Shown here piece after piece: positions 28,198 through 36,804 of a stretch of DNA of 64,000 bases. Origin of the DNA: DATAZK01 sp963731205 (GTDB lineage: Bacteria > Actinomycetota > Actinomycetes > Frankiales > Frankiaceae); the NCBI GenBank assembly GCA_963731205.1, contig CAVSUJ010000002.1:496001-560000 (forward strand). Direction: 5' to 3'. Under the pieces are notes generated by a model. That model searched no databases. It had not been told where the DNA came from and saw nothing but the letters and a program-made list of their open reading frames with translations. Each line of letters starts with the position of its first letter. Position 1 is the first letter of the stretch. The position numbers were made by a program, and so were the translations under genes.

Positions 28198-28746
28198 GTG
28201 CGAAAGATCGTTGCGGTAGTTGTCGCCGGACTGGCGCTGACGGCGTGTGGTTCCTCCTCCTCGTCCGCGCCCAGCCGGGTCCAGGCAGCCAGCGCTGCGG
28301 GCTCGTCGGCGCCTCCGTCGGTGGGGCCGACGAATCCGACCCAATCCCCCGCGCCGCAGCCCGCCTCCGTCGATCTGCAGGTGATCAAACGCAACGGCGC
28401 CGCCCTCGTCATCGCGCCGATCGTCATCAATGGCAAGACCTACGCGTTCGTTGTCGACACCGGTGCCACGGCCACCCTCATCGACTCCTCCTACGCGAAG
28501 GTGCTGGGGTTGAAGAAGACCAAGCAGGCGCCGATCCCGGTCATGGGGGTCACCGGCTCCGGCAGTGCCTACCTCGCGACCATCAGCCATTGGAAGATCG
28601 GTCGCGCCGCGATTCCGACGTCCACAGTCACCGTCAGCACCATCCATCTCGGAGTCGGGATCGTCGGCCTGCTCGGCTCCGACGTGCTCTCGACCTTCGG
28701 CAAGGTGACCATCGACTACAACGCGCAGAAGGCCTCGCTCGGTTAG
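28198..28746 (+). CDS. Lipoprotein with a retropepsin-like aspartyl protease domain
   Basis: The 182-residue protein starts with a lipoprotein signal (ALTAC, Cys at about residue 17), followed by a Ser/Pro/Ala linker to about residue 60. A single-lobed aspartyl protease fold then follows: FVVDTGATATLID gives the DTG catalytic Asp and LLGSDVLSTFG the later conserved Gly-Xaa-Asp strand. Such proteins would work as dimers. It should sit on the outer face of the membrane. The substrate is unknown, and binding without proteolysis is possible. The GTG start follows a G-rich stretch. Confidence 0.8.
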   Translation: MRKIVAVVVAGLALTACGSSSSSAPSRVQAASAAGSSAPPSVGPTNPTQSPAPQPASVDLQVIKRNGAALVIAPIVINGKTYAFVVDTGATATLIDSSYAKVLGLKKTKQAPIPVMGVTGSGSAYLATISHWKIGRAAIPTSTVTVSTIHLGVGIVGLLGSDVLSTFGKVTIDYNAQKASLG

Positions 28747-28821
28747 CCGCCGTTTGGAACAAGCTTGTTAACTGCGGCCCAACTGCATTGAATGAATCTG
28801 CCCAGGGGCGACGCTGGAGGT

Positions 28822-29679
28822 ATGAGCGACGAGCTCCCCTGGCGGCAGCAAGCGTATGAGCGGGTCGAACGCGCACTCACCCTGCCGCTGCTCATCCTGT
28901 CGATCGCCATGATCCCCATCCTCATCCTGCCGATCGTGGCCCATCTGTCGCCGGACTGGCAGACCACCCTGGATGATCTCGACCTCATGATCTGGGCCGC
29001 GTTCGCCCTCGAGTACGTCACCATGCTCAGCCTGTCGATGAACCGCTGGCGCTACGTCCGAACCCACGTTCTGGACCTGCTGCTGGTGGCGCTTCCGCTG
29101 TTGCGACCGCTGCGGCTGCTGCGCAGCGTCCGGGCACTCAGGCTGCTACGGCTGGCCCGCCTCGCCACGGTGGCGACGAACGGCATCAGGCTGTCGCGGC
29201 ACAAGTTGGCGAGCCGTGGACCCACGTACGCGCTCGGCGTCGCCATCGTGCTGACGCTGGCTTCAGCGGCGATCGTCGAAGATGCCGAACGCGGCCGCGG
29301 AAACATCAAGACCTTCGGTGATGCGGTCTGGTGGTCGCTGACAACCGTCACGACCGTCGGCTACGGCGACCATTATCCGGTGACGACGCTCGGCCGGGTC
29401 GTGGCCGTGGCGCTCATGCTCATCGGCGTCGCGGTGCTGGGAATCATCACTGCCGCCCTGGCCGCCTGGCTGGTCAAGGTCGGCAACGAAGAGCGTCCGG
29501 AAGCCACCGAGCACGAGCAGGTTCTCGGGCGTATCGCCGAGCTCGAGAGCTTGGTCCTGCAACTGCGAGCTGATCTGCTGAGCGACCGCGAAGCGCCCGA
29601 GACCATCCGAGTGCCCGAGCGTGCCGACGCGCCGTCCTTGAACGGCTCACCTCACGAGGTCGGTTCCGCGTCAGCTTGA
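28822..29679 (+). CDS. Voltage-gated-type potassium channel
   Basis: The 285-residue membrane protein has an S1-S4-like sensor region ending in an Arg-rich S4 (RLLRSVRALRLLRLARLA), a pore helix and the potassium filter TVGYGD, then a last membrane helix and a short coiled-coil-like tail (RIAELESLVLQLRADLL). It therefore resembles Kv-type bacterial channels and should conduct K+ as a tetramer. ATG 28822 has GGAGG only 1 nt upstream; ATG 28792 is in frame but lacks a site. Its last 9 bp overlap the convergent aldolase gene. Confidence 0.88.
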   Translation: MSDELPWRQQAYERVERALTLPLLILSIAMIPILILPIVAHLSPDWQTTLDDLDLMIWAAFALEYVTMLSLSMNRWRYVRTHVLDLLLVALPLLRPLRLLRSVRALRLLRLARLATVATNGIRLSRHKLASRGPTYALGVAIVLTLASAAIVEDAERGRGNIKTFGDAVWWSLTTVTTVGYGDHYPVTTLGRVVAVALMLIGVAVLGIITAALAAWLVKVGNEERPEATEHEQVLGRIAELESLVLQLRADLLSDREAPETIRVPERADAPSLNGSPHEVGSASA

Positions 29680-30570
29680 CGTCTTGGTCACCGAGGCGTC
29701 GAAGATCTGGGTGATCGTCCGGTCGAGCTCCTCGTTGAACTCGGTGTCGGTCTGCTCATCCGACAGGCCCTGCAGCAAGGCACGGGAGAAGCTGGCAATC
29801 ATGCTCGCGTCGTTGGCGAGCAGCCGGCAGGCCTCGTCGCGGCTGTAACCGCCGGACAGAGCGAGCACGCGCAGCACTCGCGGGTCGGCGGCGAGACTCG
29901 CGTACAACCCTGACTGGCTGGGCAGCGTCAGCTTCAGCATGATCGCCGCGTCGGCCGGTAACGCGTCGATGTGGCTCTGCAACGCGTCGAGCAGGAGCGA
30001 CTCGGCTTCGTCCTTGTGGGGGCTCTTGATGCTCACCTCCGGCTCGAGGATGGGCACCAGACCGGCTGCCGAGATCTGGGCGCCGACCTCGAACTGCTGG
30101 TCGACGATCGCGCTGATGCCTCCCTTGTCGGCGTCCTTGATGACCGAACGCATCTTGGTGCCGAAGATGCGGTGGCGATTGGCCCGCTCCAGCAGCTCAT
30201 CGAGAGTCGGCATCGGCTTCATCAGCTGCACCCCGGAGGCCTCGTCCGCCAGGCCCTTGTCGACCTTCAGGAACGGGACGATCTGCTTCTGCTCCCAGAG
30301 GTACTGCGCTGTCGAGACGCCCTTGATGTCGCGTTCCATCGTCTGCTCGAAGAGGATCGCGCCTATGACACGCGAGCCGTCGAACGCGGGGCTGGTGATG
30401 ACCCTGGTGCGCATCGCGTGTACCAGGTCGTACATCTCGGCGTCGGAGCTGTAGCGGCTCTCGGCGACGCCGTAGTCGGCAAGGGCTTTGGGCGTGCTGC
30501 CGCCGCTCTGGTCGAGGGCCGCGAAGAAGCCGTGGCCGGAGCTGACGATCTCACGTTGTGTCGTGTCCAC
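29671..30570 (-). CDS. fda: Fructose-bisphosphate aldolase, class I
   Basis: The 299-residue protein matches the bacterial class I aldolase: GFFAALDQSGGSTPKAL at the N-terminus, ILFEQTMERDIKG, the Lys-containing PFLKVDKGL strand, VPILEPEVSIKSPHK, and the late LALSGGYSRDEAC. It forms a Schiff base and splits fructose-1,6-bisphosphate into two triose phosphates in glycolysis, and the reverse in gluconeogenesis. GTG 30570 is used. It is convergent with the channel gene. No other glycolytic gene is nearby. Confidence 0.9.
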   Translation of the reverse strand: MDTTQREIVSSGHGFFAALDQSGGSTPKALADYGVAESRYSSDAEMYDLVHAMRTRVITSPAFDGSRVIGAILFEQTMERDIKGVSTAQYLWEQKQIVPFLKVDKGLADEASGVQLMKPMPTLDELLERANRHRIFGTKMRSVIKDADKGGISAIVDQQFEVGAQISAAGLVPILEPEVSIKSPHKDEAESLLLDALQSHIDALPADAAIMLKLTLPSQSGLYASLAADPRVLRVLALSGGYSRDEACRLLANDASMIASFSRALLQGLSDEQTDTEFNEELDRTITQIFDASVTKTSS

Positions 30571-30618
30571 GGCGACATTCTGACAGCACCCGCCGGCGTA
30601 TCGCAGGGGCCTGCGGAA

Positions 30619-31653
30619 TCAACCGCCCAGATCGGTCAGTACAGCACGGCCGAGGTAGCGGCTTTCGGCGAGCTCGTCGAAGATGGTGCCGAGTTCGGAG
30701 AGCGCCCCGACCCGCGAGACATGACTGGCGACGCGCCCGGCTGCGGCGAGGTCGATGAGCTCGCGCATGTCCTGCACGGTGCCGACGGCCGAATAGATGA
30801 TCGTCGCGTCCTTCATGAAGAGCTGGAACGGGTTGAACTCCAGGTTGCCTTCGCTGGCAGCCGGAAGGCCGACCGCGACGAACAACCCGCGGGGGCCGAG
30901 CAGGTCGAAGCCGAGGCGGAAGCCGGCCATCTTCGCCGAGAAGATCAGGCTGGCGTCTACCCCGCCGCATTCCTCGCGCACGATGTCGGCGGCCTTCGGG
31001 TCGGTGGCATCGACCGTCATGTCGGCGCCGAGCGATTTCACGAAGTCGAGCCGCTGCGCGCCCACATCGACCCCGATCACCTGATAGCCAAAGGCTTTCG
31101 TGAGTTGAACGGCGTAGTGGCCGAGGCCGCCGGCAGCGCCGACGACGGCGACCGGCCGCCCTGGCCGCACCCCGTGGTCGAGCAGTTTCTTCACCGCGCC
31201 GTACGCGGTGAGCCCGCCGCACGCGAGCGGGGCTTCGTGGTCATCGAGGCTGTCGGGGATCGCCACCAGCGAACGCGCCCATACGCAGAAGTACTCGGCG
31301 AACGTCCCGATGATGCCCTTGGACTCCCGGCAATGACGGGGCTGCCCGGAGAGGCAGAACCGGCAGGCGCCGCACCAGTAGCCGCCGCCGCTGCCACCGA
31401 GCCCGAGGATCACCCGATCACCGACCTGAACGAAATGGTCGGCGCCGGGCCCGAGCGCTTCGACGATGCCGATCGCCTCATGGCCAAGGTTGAGATTCGC
31501 TGAGACGCCCAGCCATTCGCCGCGGGCGAGATGCAGGTCGGAGTGGCAGACGCCGGCCGCCGTGATGCGGATCAACGCATCGCCCTCGCCGGGCACCGGC
31601 ATCGGGAGATCGCGAATGTGCAGGACGCCGTCCTCAACGCGGGCTGCCTTCAT
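30619..31653 (-). CDS. Zinc-dependent alcohol dehydrogenase (MDR family)
   Basis: The 344-residue protein has the catalytic zinc site (GVCHSDLH and GHEAIGIVE), the structural-zinc loop with four Cys (WCGACRFCLSGQPRHC), and the NAD fold AVVGAAGGLGHYA. It resembles the ADH-A/propanol-preferring group and should oxidise primary alcohols or reduce aldehydes. ATG 31653 is the normal start. It lies 82 bp downstream of the TetR gene on the same strand, so it could be under that repressor too. Confidence 0.9.
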   Translation of the reverse strand: MKAARVEDGVLHIRDLPMPVPGEGDALIRITAAGVCHSDLHLARGEWLGVSANLNLGHEAIGIVEALGPGADHFVQVGDRVILGLGGSGGGYWCGACRFCLSGQPRHCRESKGIIGTFAEYFCVWARSLVAIPDSLDDHEAPLACGGLTAYGAVKKLLDHGVRPGRPVAVVGAAGGLGHYAVQLTKAFGYQVIGVDVGAQRLDFVKSLGADMTVDATDPKAADIVREECGGVDASLIFSAKMAGFRLGFDLLGPRGLFVAVGLPAASEGNLEFNPFQLFMKDATIIYSAVGTVQDMRELIDLAAAGRVASHVSRVGALSELGTIFDELAESRYLGRAVLTDLGG

Positions 31654-31735
31654 TGCTCACATCCACTCCTCGGCCGCCCGGTCAGCGGCGGTGAATCCGT
31701 GGGACGGCGAGCAGACTAGCGCCGGCCGCGATTCG

Positions 31736-32383
31736 CTACCGCGCGGTGCGGCGGGACGCGCGCTCGCGCGGTCGGCGCGGCTCGGCACGCGGCTGCAACA
31801 GATCGCGCACCGCTTCGCGTACGAGATCGGCGACCTCCGTCGTGTCGGCATCGCCGAAAGCCTCGCCGGCACCCATCAGGGCACCGATGACGGCACCGAA
31901 TGAGCACGCCATCCGGACCCGCTGAGCCAGCGGCAGCGACGAATCCGCGAGAAACCGGCGAAGCATCTCTTCGAGGTCCTCGTGCTCGGCGTCGTGATGC
32001 TCGCTGTGGTTCAGCTCCTCGAACGCGTTGTGGTTGCGCTGGTGCAGCAGGAAAAGGTCACGGTTGGCGACGATCTGGTCGATGAACTGATCGAGCAGCT
32101 CCAGCCACGCCTCGCCGCGGTCGGCGGAAGCGTCGAGGTTTCCCAGCCGATCCAGCACGTCGCGACCCAGCGCATGCAGCCGCAGGTGCAGCTGCAGGAG
32201 GATGTCTTCCTTGCGCTCGAAGTGGTAGTACAGCGCCGCCTTCGTGACCTGCAGCCGCTCGGCGATCTCACGCAGCGAGGTCTTGTCATAGCCCTGCTCG
32301 TTGAACAGCTCGAGCGCGATGTCGAGGATCCGCTCTTTGGTGGAGCCGCGGGGTCGCCCCGCGCGGGCACGCTGCTCTCGCAT
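31736..32383 (-). CDS. TetR-family transcriptional regulator
   Basis: The 215-residue protein has an N-terminal HTH (ILDIALELFNEQGYDKTSLREIAERLQVTKAALYYHF in family terms, residues about 18-53) and a helical ligand-binding half. It is divergent from the DrrA-like exporter gene with an 86-bp gap, so it very probably represses the exporter and itself. The gap contains TAAGAT at 9 nt before its ATG as a -10, and a TTGACA on the other strand at 32400-32405. I could not define a clean palindrome for it. The ligand is unknown. Confidence 0.88.
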   Translation of the reverse strand: MREQRARAGRPRGSTKERILDIALELFNEQGYDKTSLREIAERLQVTKAALYYHFERKEDILLQLHLRLHALGRDVLDRLGNLDASADRGEAWLELLDQFIDQIVANRDLFLLHQRNHNAFEELNHSEHHDAEHEDLEEMLRRFLADSSLPLAQRVRMACSFGAVIGALMGAGEAFGDADTTEVADLVREAVRDLLQPRAEPRRPRERASRRTAR

Positions 32384-32469
32384 AGTGCAGCAATCTTACT
32401 TGACAGCCGGTTAGTTAGGAACCATGGTGAACGAGTCCTAGCTTGCCGACCGGTAAGGAAACTCCCGGC

Positions 32470-33468
32470 GTGACGAACTCCCTGATGATCGAGGCCCACG
32501 GCCTCACCAAGAGCTACGGCTCCACTGTCGCTCTCGACGGGCTCGACCTCGAAGTGCCCACCGGTGCCATCCTCGGGGTCCTCGGGCCCAACGGCGCGGG
32601 CAAGAGCACCGCCGTTCGCATCCTGACCACGCTTTCCCATCCCGACAGCGGATCGGCGCGCGTCGCCGGTCACGACGTGGTGACCGAGACGGCGGCGGTG
32701 CAGCGCAGCATCGGCGTGACGGCGCAGGACGCCACCCTCGACGAGGTGCTCACGGGCGTGCAGAACCTCGTGATGATAGGGCGTTTGAGCGGCCTCAGCC
32801 GTTCAGCAGCGAAGACGAGGGCAGCCGAGCTGCTCGACCGTTTCGAGCTCGCAGACGCCGGCGGACGCATCCTGAAGACCTACTCCGGCGGCATGCGGCG
32901 GCGGCTCGATCTGGCCGCCGGCCTCGTCACGCGGCCGCCGGTGATCTTCCTCGATGAGCCGACCACCGGGCTGGATCCGACGAGCCGGGTGCGGATGTGG
33001 GGAGTGATCCGCGAGCTCGTGGCCGACGGGGCGACCCTGCTCCTGACCACCCAGTATCTGGATGAGGCCGACGAGCTTGCCGACCGCATCGTCGTGATCG
33101 ACCATGGCCACGCCATCGCGCTCGGAACGGCCGCGGAGCTCAAGGCCCAGGTCGGCGGCGCCCGGCTCGAGGTGACGTTGAGCGAAGCCAATCCCGCTGC
33201 GGCATCGGCACTTTCGCCCTACGTCTCGGGTGAGGTGAACGTCAGCCACGACGGCCGGCGGCTGCGCGCACCCGTGCCGGGCGTGAGCGGATTGGCGACG
33301 ACGGTGGTCCGCGCGCTCGACGGCGCCGGCGTGCTGGTCGATGACGTCGAGGTTCACCAGCCTTCCCTGGACGACGTGTTCTTCGCCCTCACCGGTCATC
33401 CCGTGGACGACCCCGATCAACCTGACGCCGACCGTCCCGAATCAGAGTTGGAGCCCGCACTGTCATGA
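32470..33468 (+). CDS. ABC exporter ATP-binding protein, DrrA type
   Basis: The 332-residue protein has Walker A (GPNGAGKST), a Q-loop, the signature YSGGMRRRLDLA, Walker B (IFLDEPTTGLD) and the DrrA-type C-terminal domain of about 100 residues. It drives efflux of drugs or lipids together with the permease that starts in a 4-bp overlap with its stop. GTG 32470 lies 9 nt after AAGGAA. The TetR gene opposite likely controls it. Confidence 0.92.
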   Translation: MTNSLMIEAHGLTKSYGSTVALDGLDLEVPTGAILGVLGPNGAGKSTAVRILTTLSHPDSGSARVAGHDVVTETAAVQRSIGVTAQDATLDEVLTGVQNLVMIGRLSGLSRSAAKTRAAELLDRFELADAGGRILKTYSGGMRRRLDLAAGLVTRPPVIFLDEPTTGLDPTSRVRMWGVIRELVADGATLLLTTQYLDEADELADRIVVIDHGHAIALGTAAELKAQVGGARLEVTLSEANPAAASALSPYVSGEVNVSHDGRRLRAPVPGVSGLATTVVRALDGAGVLVDDVEVHQPSLDDVFFALTGHPVDDPDQPDADRPESELEPALS

Positions 33469-34319
33469 CCGCAGCCACCCTCGAACGCGTCGGGCCGATC
33501 GCTGGTCCACCCGGCCACACCGGCTTCCTGCGCCGCTTCAACGACGTCGCCGTGCTCACCGGTCGCAACCTCGTCCACATCGCCCGCGAGCCTTTGCAGC
33601 TGTCCGATGTGACGATCCAGCCGGTGCTGTTCACCCTGCTGTTCGTCTACGTCTTCGGCGCCGGCGTCTCCCTGCCGGGCGGCGGTAGCTACAAGAACTT
33701 CGCCATCGCCGGACTGCTCGCCCTGAACCTCACCACCTCCTCGATGGGCACAGCGGTCGGGCTGAGCACCGATCTCAACGGCGGCGTCATCGACCGGTTC
33801 CGCACCCTGCCGATGTGGCGTCCGGCCGTACTCGTCGGGCGGTCCCTTGCTGATCTGCTGACGGCGACGATCTGTGCCGCCATCGTCGCGGTGACGGGTC
33901 TGGCCATCGGCTGGCGGCCCTCCGGGAGCGTGCTGTCGACCATCGGCGGCTTCGCGGTTTTCCTGCTCTTCAGCTATGCCCTGTCGTGGGGCTGCGCGTG
34001 CCTGGGGATCGTGAGCAAGGGACCCGAGTCAGCTCAGGGCATCGGCCTGGTCATCCTCTTTCCCTTGGCCTTCGTCTCGAACTCGCTGGTTCCGACGCTT
34101 CACATGCCGCTGGTGCTGCGCACGATCGCCGACTGGAACCCGGTCAGCGCCGTGACGGCGGCCGCACGGCACCTGTTCCACAATCCGAACCCGTCAGCCA
34201 CCAGCCACGCCTGGCCGATGCAGCATCCGGTGCTCGCATCAGTGATCTGGTCGGTCGTGCTGCTGGCCATCTTCGCACCGCTCGCCAGCCTGCTCTACCG
34301 GCGCCGTACGACGGACTGA
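33465..34319 (+). CDS. ABC-2 type exporter permease, DrrB type
   Basis: The 284-residue membrane protein has six predicted segments and the family pattern GGSYKNFAIAGLLALNLTTSS and PEVSAQG-like loop (KGPESAQGIGL). It forms the export channel for the DrrA-like ATPase; start and stop overlap by 4 bp (ATGA). Typical substrates are hydrophobic antibiotics or lipids, but none can be named here. It is followed after 2 nt by the SIP-type flavin reductase gene. Confidence 0.9.
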   Translation: MTAATLERVGPIAGPPGHTGFLRRFNDVAVLTGRNLVHIAREPLQLSDVTIQPVLFTLLFVYVFGAGVSLPGGGSYKNFAIAGLLALNLTTSSMGTAVGLSTDLNGGVIDRFRTLPMWRPAVLVGRSLADLLTATICAAIVAVTGLAIGWRPSGSVLSTIGGFAVFLLFSYALSWGCACLGIVSKGPESAQGIGLVILFPLAFVSNSLVPTLHMPLVLRTIADWNPVSAVTAAARHLFHNPNPSATSHAWPMQHPVLASVIWSVVLLAIFAPLASLLYRRRTTD

Positions 34320-34321
34320 CG

Positions 34322-35074
34322 GTGGCCACCACGCAGATGCGCGGAAAGCGACTGCTCGATCGGCTCTTCATCCGCGCAGGAGTCAGTGAGATCGAGCAGG
34401 TAGCGTCGCGGATGAGGCGGATCCGGCTCACCGGCCCAGGCGTCGCGGAGCTGTCATGGACCCCGGGTCAGCAGGTACGCGTTCTGGTCAGCGAACTGTT
34501 CTCCTTCGAGACGGCCCGCCGCGCCTTTCGCGATGCGCTGCGCACCTACTCGGTCTGGGATCACGATCCGGGCTCCGCGAGCCTGGACCTGTGCGTGCTC
34601 GAACACGGCGACGGTCCCGGCGCCCGCTGGTCGAAAAGCCTTGCTGTCGGTGACGAAGTGGCCTTCCGCGAGCCGGAGGGCACGTTCGTCCTGCAGCCGT
34701 CCGATTATCACGTCTTCATCGGTGAAGAGACGGCAGCCGTGCCTTTCGGGGCGATGCTGCACACGCTCCCTGCGAGCGAACGAGTCTTCGGCGCCATCGA
34801 GGTCGACGCCGAAGCCGACCGGCTGACCCTCCCCCGCGGCGACGATCTCGCATGGTCCTACCGCCGCGGCCGCCCGGCAGATAGCTCGGCCACGCTGCTC
34901 ACCGCTGCCCGGGCGCTGGAACTGCCCGGCAGCCCCGGCTTCCTGTACCTGGCCGGAGAGGCCAAGACCTGCGCCGCCATCCGTCGTCACTTCATCGACG
35001 AACGCGGCTGGCCGGCCAAGACGTCCATGCTCGTCAAGCCTTTCTGGACGCCCGGGAAGCGCGGCCTCGAATAG
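34322..35074 (+). CDS. Siderophore-interacting-protein (SIP/ViuB) type FAD reductase
   Basis: The 250-residue protein resembles the ferric-siderophore reductase family: a beta-barrel FAD domain with SWTPGQQVRVLV and the RTYSVWDHDP flavin-binding stretch, a VFIGEETAAVPFG segment, and the C-terminal FLYLAGEAKTCAAIRRHF. It probably reduces Fe(III)-siderophore in the cytoplasm, or another flavin-dependent target. GTG 34322 begins 2 nt after the permease stop, so it is part of the exporter operon, an unusual partner. The longer open frame to 33986 is a shadow. Confidence 0.85.
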   Translation: MATTQMRGKRLLDRLFIRAGVSEIEQVASRMRRIRLTGPGVAELSWTPGQQVRVLVSELFSFETARRAFRDALRTYSVWDHDPGSASLDLCVLEHGDGPGARWSKSLAVGDEVAFREPEGTFVLQPSDYHVFIGEETAAVPFGAMLHTLPASERVFGAIEVDAEADRLTLPRGDDLAWSYRRGRPADSSATLLTAARALELPGSPGFLYLAGEAKTCAAIRRHFIDERGWPAKTSMLVKPFWTPGKRGLE

Positions 35075-35148
35075 TCTCGACCGGTCCGTCTGCTACCGCT
35101 GCGGCACCCGCTTGCGGGCCAATTCTCTAGATGTATACCCTCCCCCGT

Positions 35149-36795
35149 GTGACGAACGGGCAGCCCTCCCTCACCGCGCCAGGCTCGTACTTCGAGATCG
35201 GCGACGAGGTCGTGCGCGGGACCGTGCTGCCGGTCTTCACGCAGCGCGCCCGCTCGCTTCGCCAATTGCTGGAAGACACCAGGCGCTTCAGCGAGCGCCT
35301 GTATCTCATCGAGGACGACACCCGCATCAGCTACGGCACCCACCTCGAACTCGTCGACGGGCTGGGCGCCGCGCTGCGCCTGGGCTACGGGATCAAGCCC
35401 GGCCAGCGGGTCGCCATCTTCGCCGCCAACCGCTGGGAGTGGGTGGTCGCGTTCTGGGCAATCGCCACCGCCGGCGCAATTCCCTGTGCCTACAACGGTT
35501 TCTGGACCCAGGACGAGTTCGCCCACGCGACCGCGCTCGTCGAGCCCTCGCTCATCATCGGTGACACCGATCGCCTGGCGCGGGTGGCCGAGGCGATCGG
35601 CGGTCGAAGCGTCCTCAATCTCGATGACGTCAGCGCACTGGCGGAATCGCATCGAGGTACGCCTGCCGATCCCGTCGCCGTCGCGGAGGACGACCCGGCG
35701 GTGCTCATCTTCACCAGCGGCACCACCGGCTACCCGAAGGCCGTGTCCACCTCACACCGCGGGGTCGTCGGTTTCGCCCAGCTCAGTGCCTACCAGGAGG
35801 CATTCGCCCGGGTGATGATGGGCGGCCCCGTCCCGCAGACGTTCGCCGACGTCCCGCCGTCGGACGACGTGATCCTGGTGACCTCCCCGCTCTTTCACAC
35901 CTCGATGCTCTACGGCGTCTTCGTCCGCGCCATGCTGCGTGGGTCGGCCGCGGTGCTGCTGCCGGGACGCTTCGAGCCGGAGCGTGTACTGGCCGCCATC
36001 GACCGCGAGCACGTCACCAGCTGGCTCGCCCTCGGCAGTGCCGCAGCCCGGGTGTGCGCGCTCCCCGATCGCGACCGCTACGACACGAGCAGTCTGATGC
36101 ACGTCGGCGTCGGCGGCGCACCGGTCAGTCCAGCCGTGCAGCAGGGCCTTCGTGAGACCTTCCCGCGCATCTCTGATCGGCTCAGCATGGGTTACGCCAG
36201 CACCGAGAGCGTCGCGACGGTCGCCTCCATCGGAGGTCCGGAGTTCAACGTCCATCCCACCTCCACCGGTCGTGCGACGGTCACCGTCGAGATCGAGCTG
36301 CGCGACCCGTCGGGCTCGCCCGTCCCCGATGGCGAGATGGGCGAGGTCCACGTCCGCAGCCCCTACGTGATGCTCGGGTACTGGAACGATCCGCCCGCTT
36401 CCGAAGCGGTCCTGAAGCCCGGCGGCTGGCTCGCCATGGGCGATGTGGGACGCCGGATCGACGGGCTGCTCTACATCGACAGCCGGGCGCGCGACCTGAT
36501 CCTGGTCAACGCGGAAAACGTCTCACCCACCGAGGTCGAGTACCGCCTCGAAGCGCATCCGCACGTCACCGAGGCCGCGGTCTTCGCCGTCGATGATCCC
36601 CTCACCGGCGATGCGGTCTGCGCGGTCGTCGTGGCCGATGCATCAGCCGTGACGGCCGAAGACCTCACGGCGTGGTGCCGCGAAACCCTGGCCCACTACA
36701 AGGTGCCGACGCAATGGCATGTCGTCCAGGAGCCACTCCCCCGCACCGCCAGCGGCAAGCTCGTCAAGCGAGATATCCGCAAGACCTACTGCTAG
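35149..36795 (+). CDS. Acyl-CoA synthetase (AMP-binding family)
   Basis: The 548-residue ANL-family enzyme has the P-loop IFTSGTTGYPKA, the YASTE motif, the WLAMGDVGRR hinge Asp and the catalytic Lys in RTASGKLVKRD. It activates a carboxylic acid with ATP and CoA; the substrate is unknown. GTG 35149 is preceded by TACCCT and 7 nt, so the mRNA may be leaderless; ATG 35131 in frame is the alternative. The flavin monooxygenase follows after 9 bp. Confidence 0.9.
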   Translation: MTNGQPSLTAPGSYFEIGDEVVRGTVLPVFTQRARSLRQLLEDTRRFSERLYLIEDDTRISYGTHLELVDGLGAALRLGYGIKPGQRVAIFAANRWEWVVAFWAIATAGAIPCAYNGFWTQDEFAHATALVEPSLIIGDTDRLARVAEAIGGRSVLNLDDVSALAESHRGTPADPVAVAEDDPAVLIFTSGTTGYPKAVSTSHRGVVGFAQLSAYQEAFARVMMGGPVPQTFADVPPSDDVILVTSPLFHTSMLYGVFVRAMLRGSAAVLLPGRFEPERVLAAIDREHVTSWLALGSAAARVCALPDRDRYDTSSLMHVGVGGAPVSPAVQQGLRETFPRISDRLSMGYASTESVATVASIGGPEFNVHPTSTGRATVTVEIELRDPSGSPVPDGEMGEVHVRSPYVMLGYWNDPPASEAVLKPGGWLAMGDVGRRIDGLLYIDSRARDLILVNAENVSPTEVEYRLEAHPHVTEAAVFAVDDPLTGDAVCAVVVADASAVTAEDLTAWCRETLAHYKVPTQWHVVQEPLPRTASGKLVKRDIRKTYC

Positions 36796-36804
36796 CTTTG
36801 CGCG

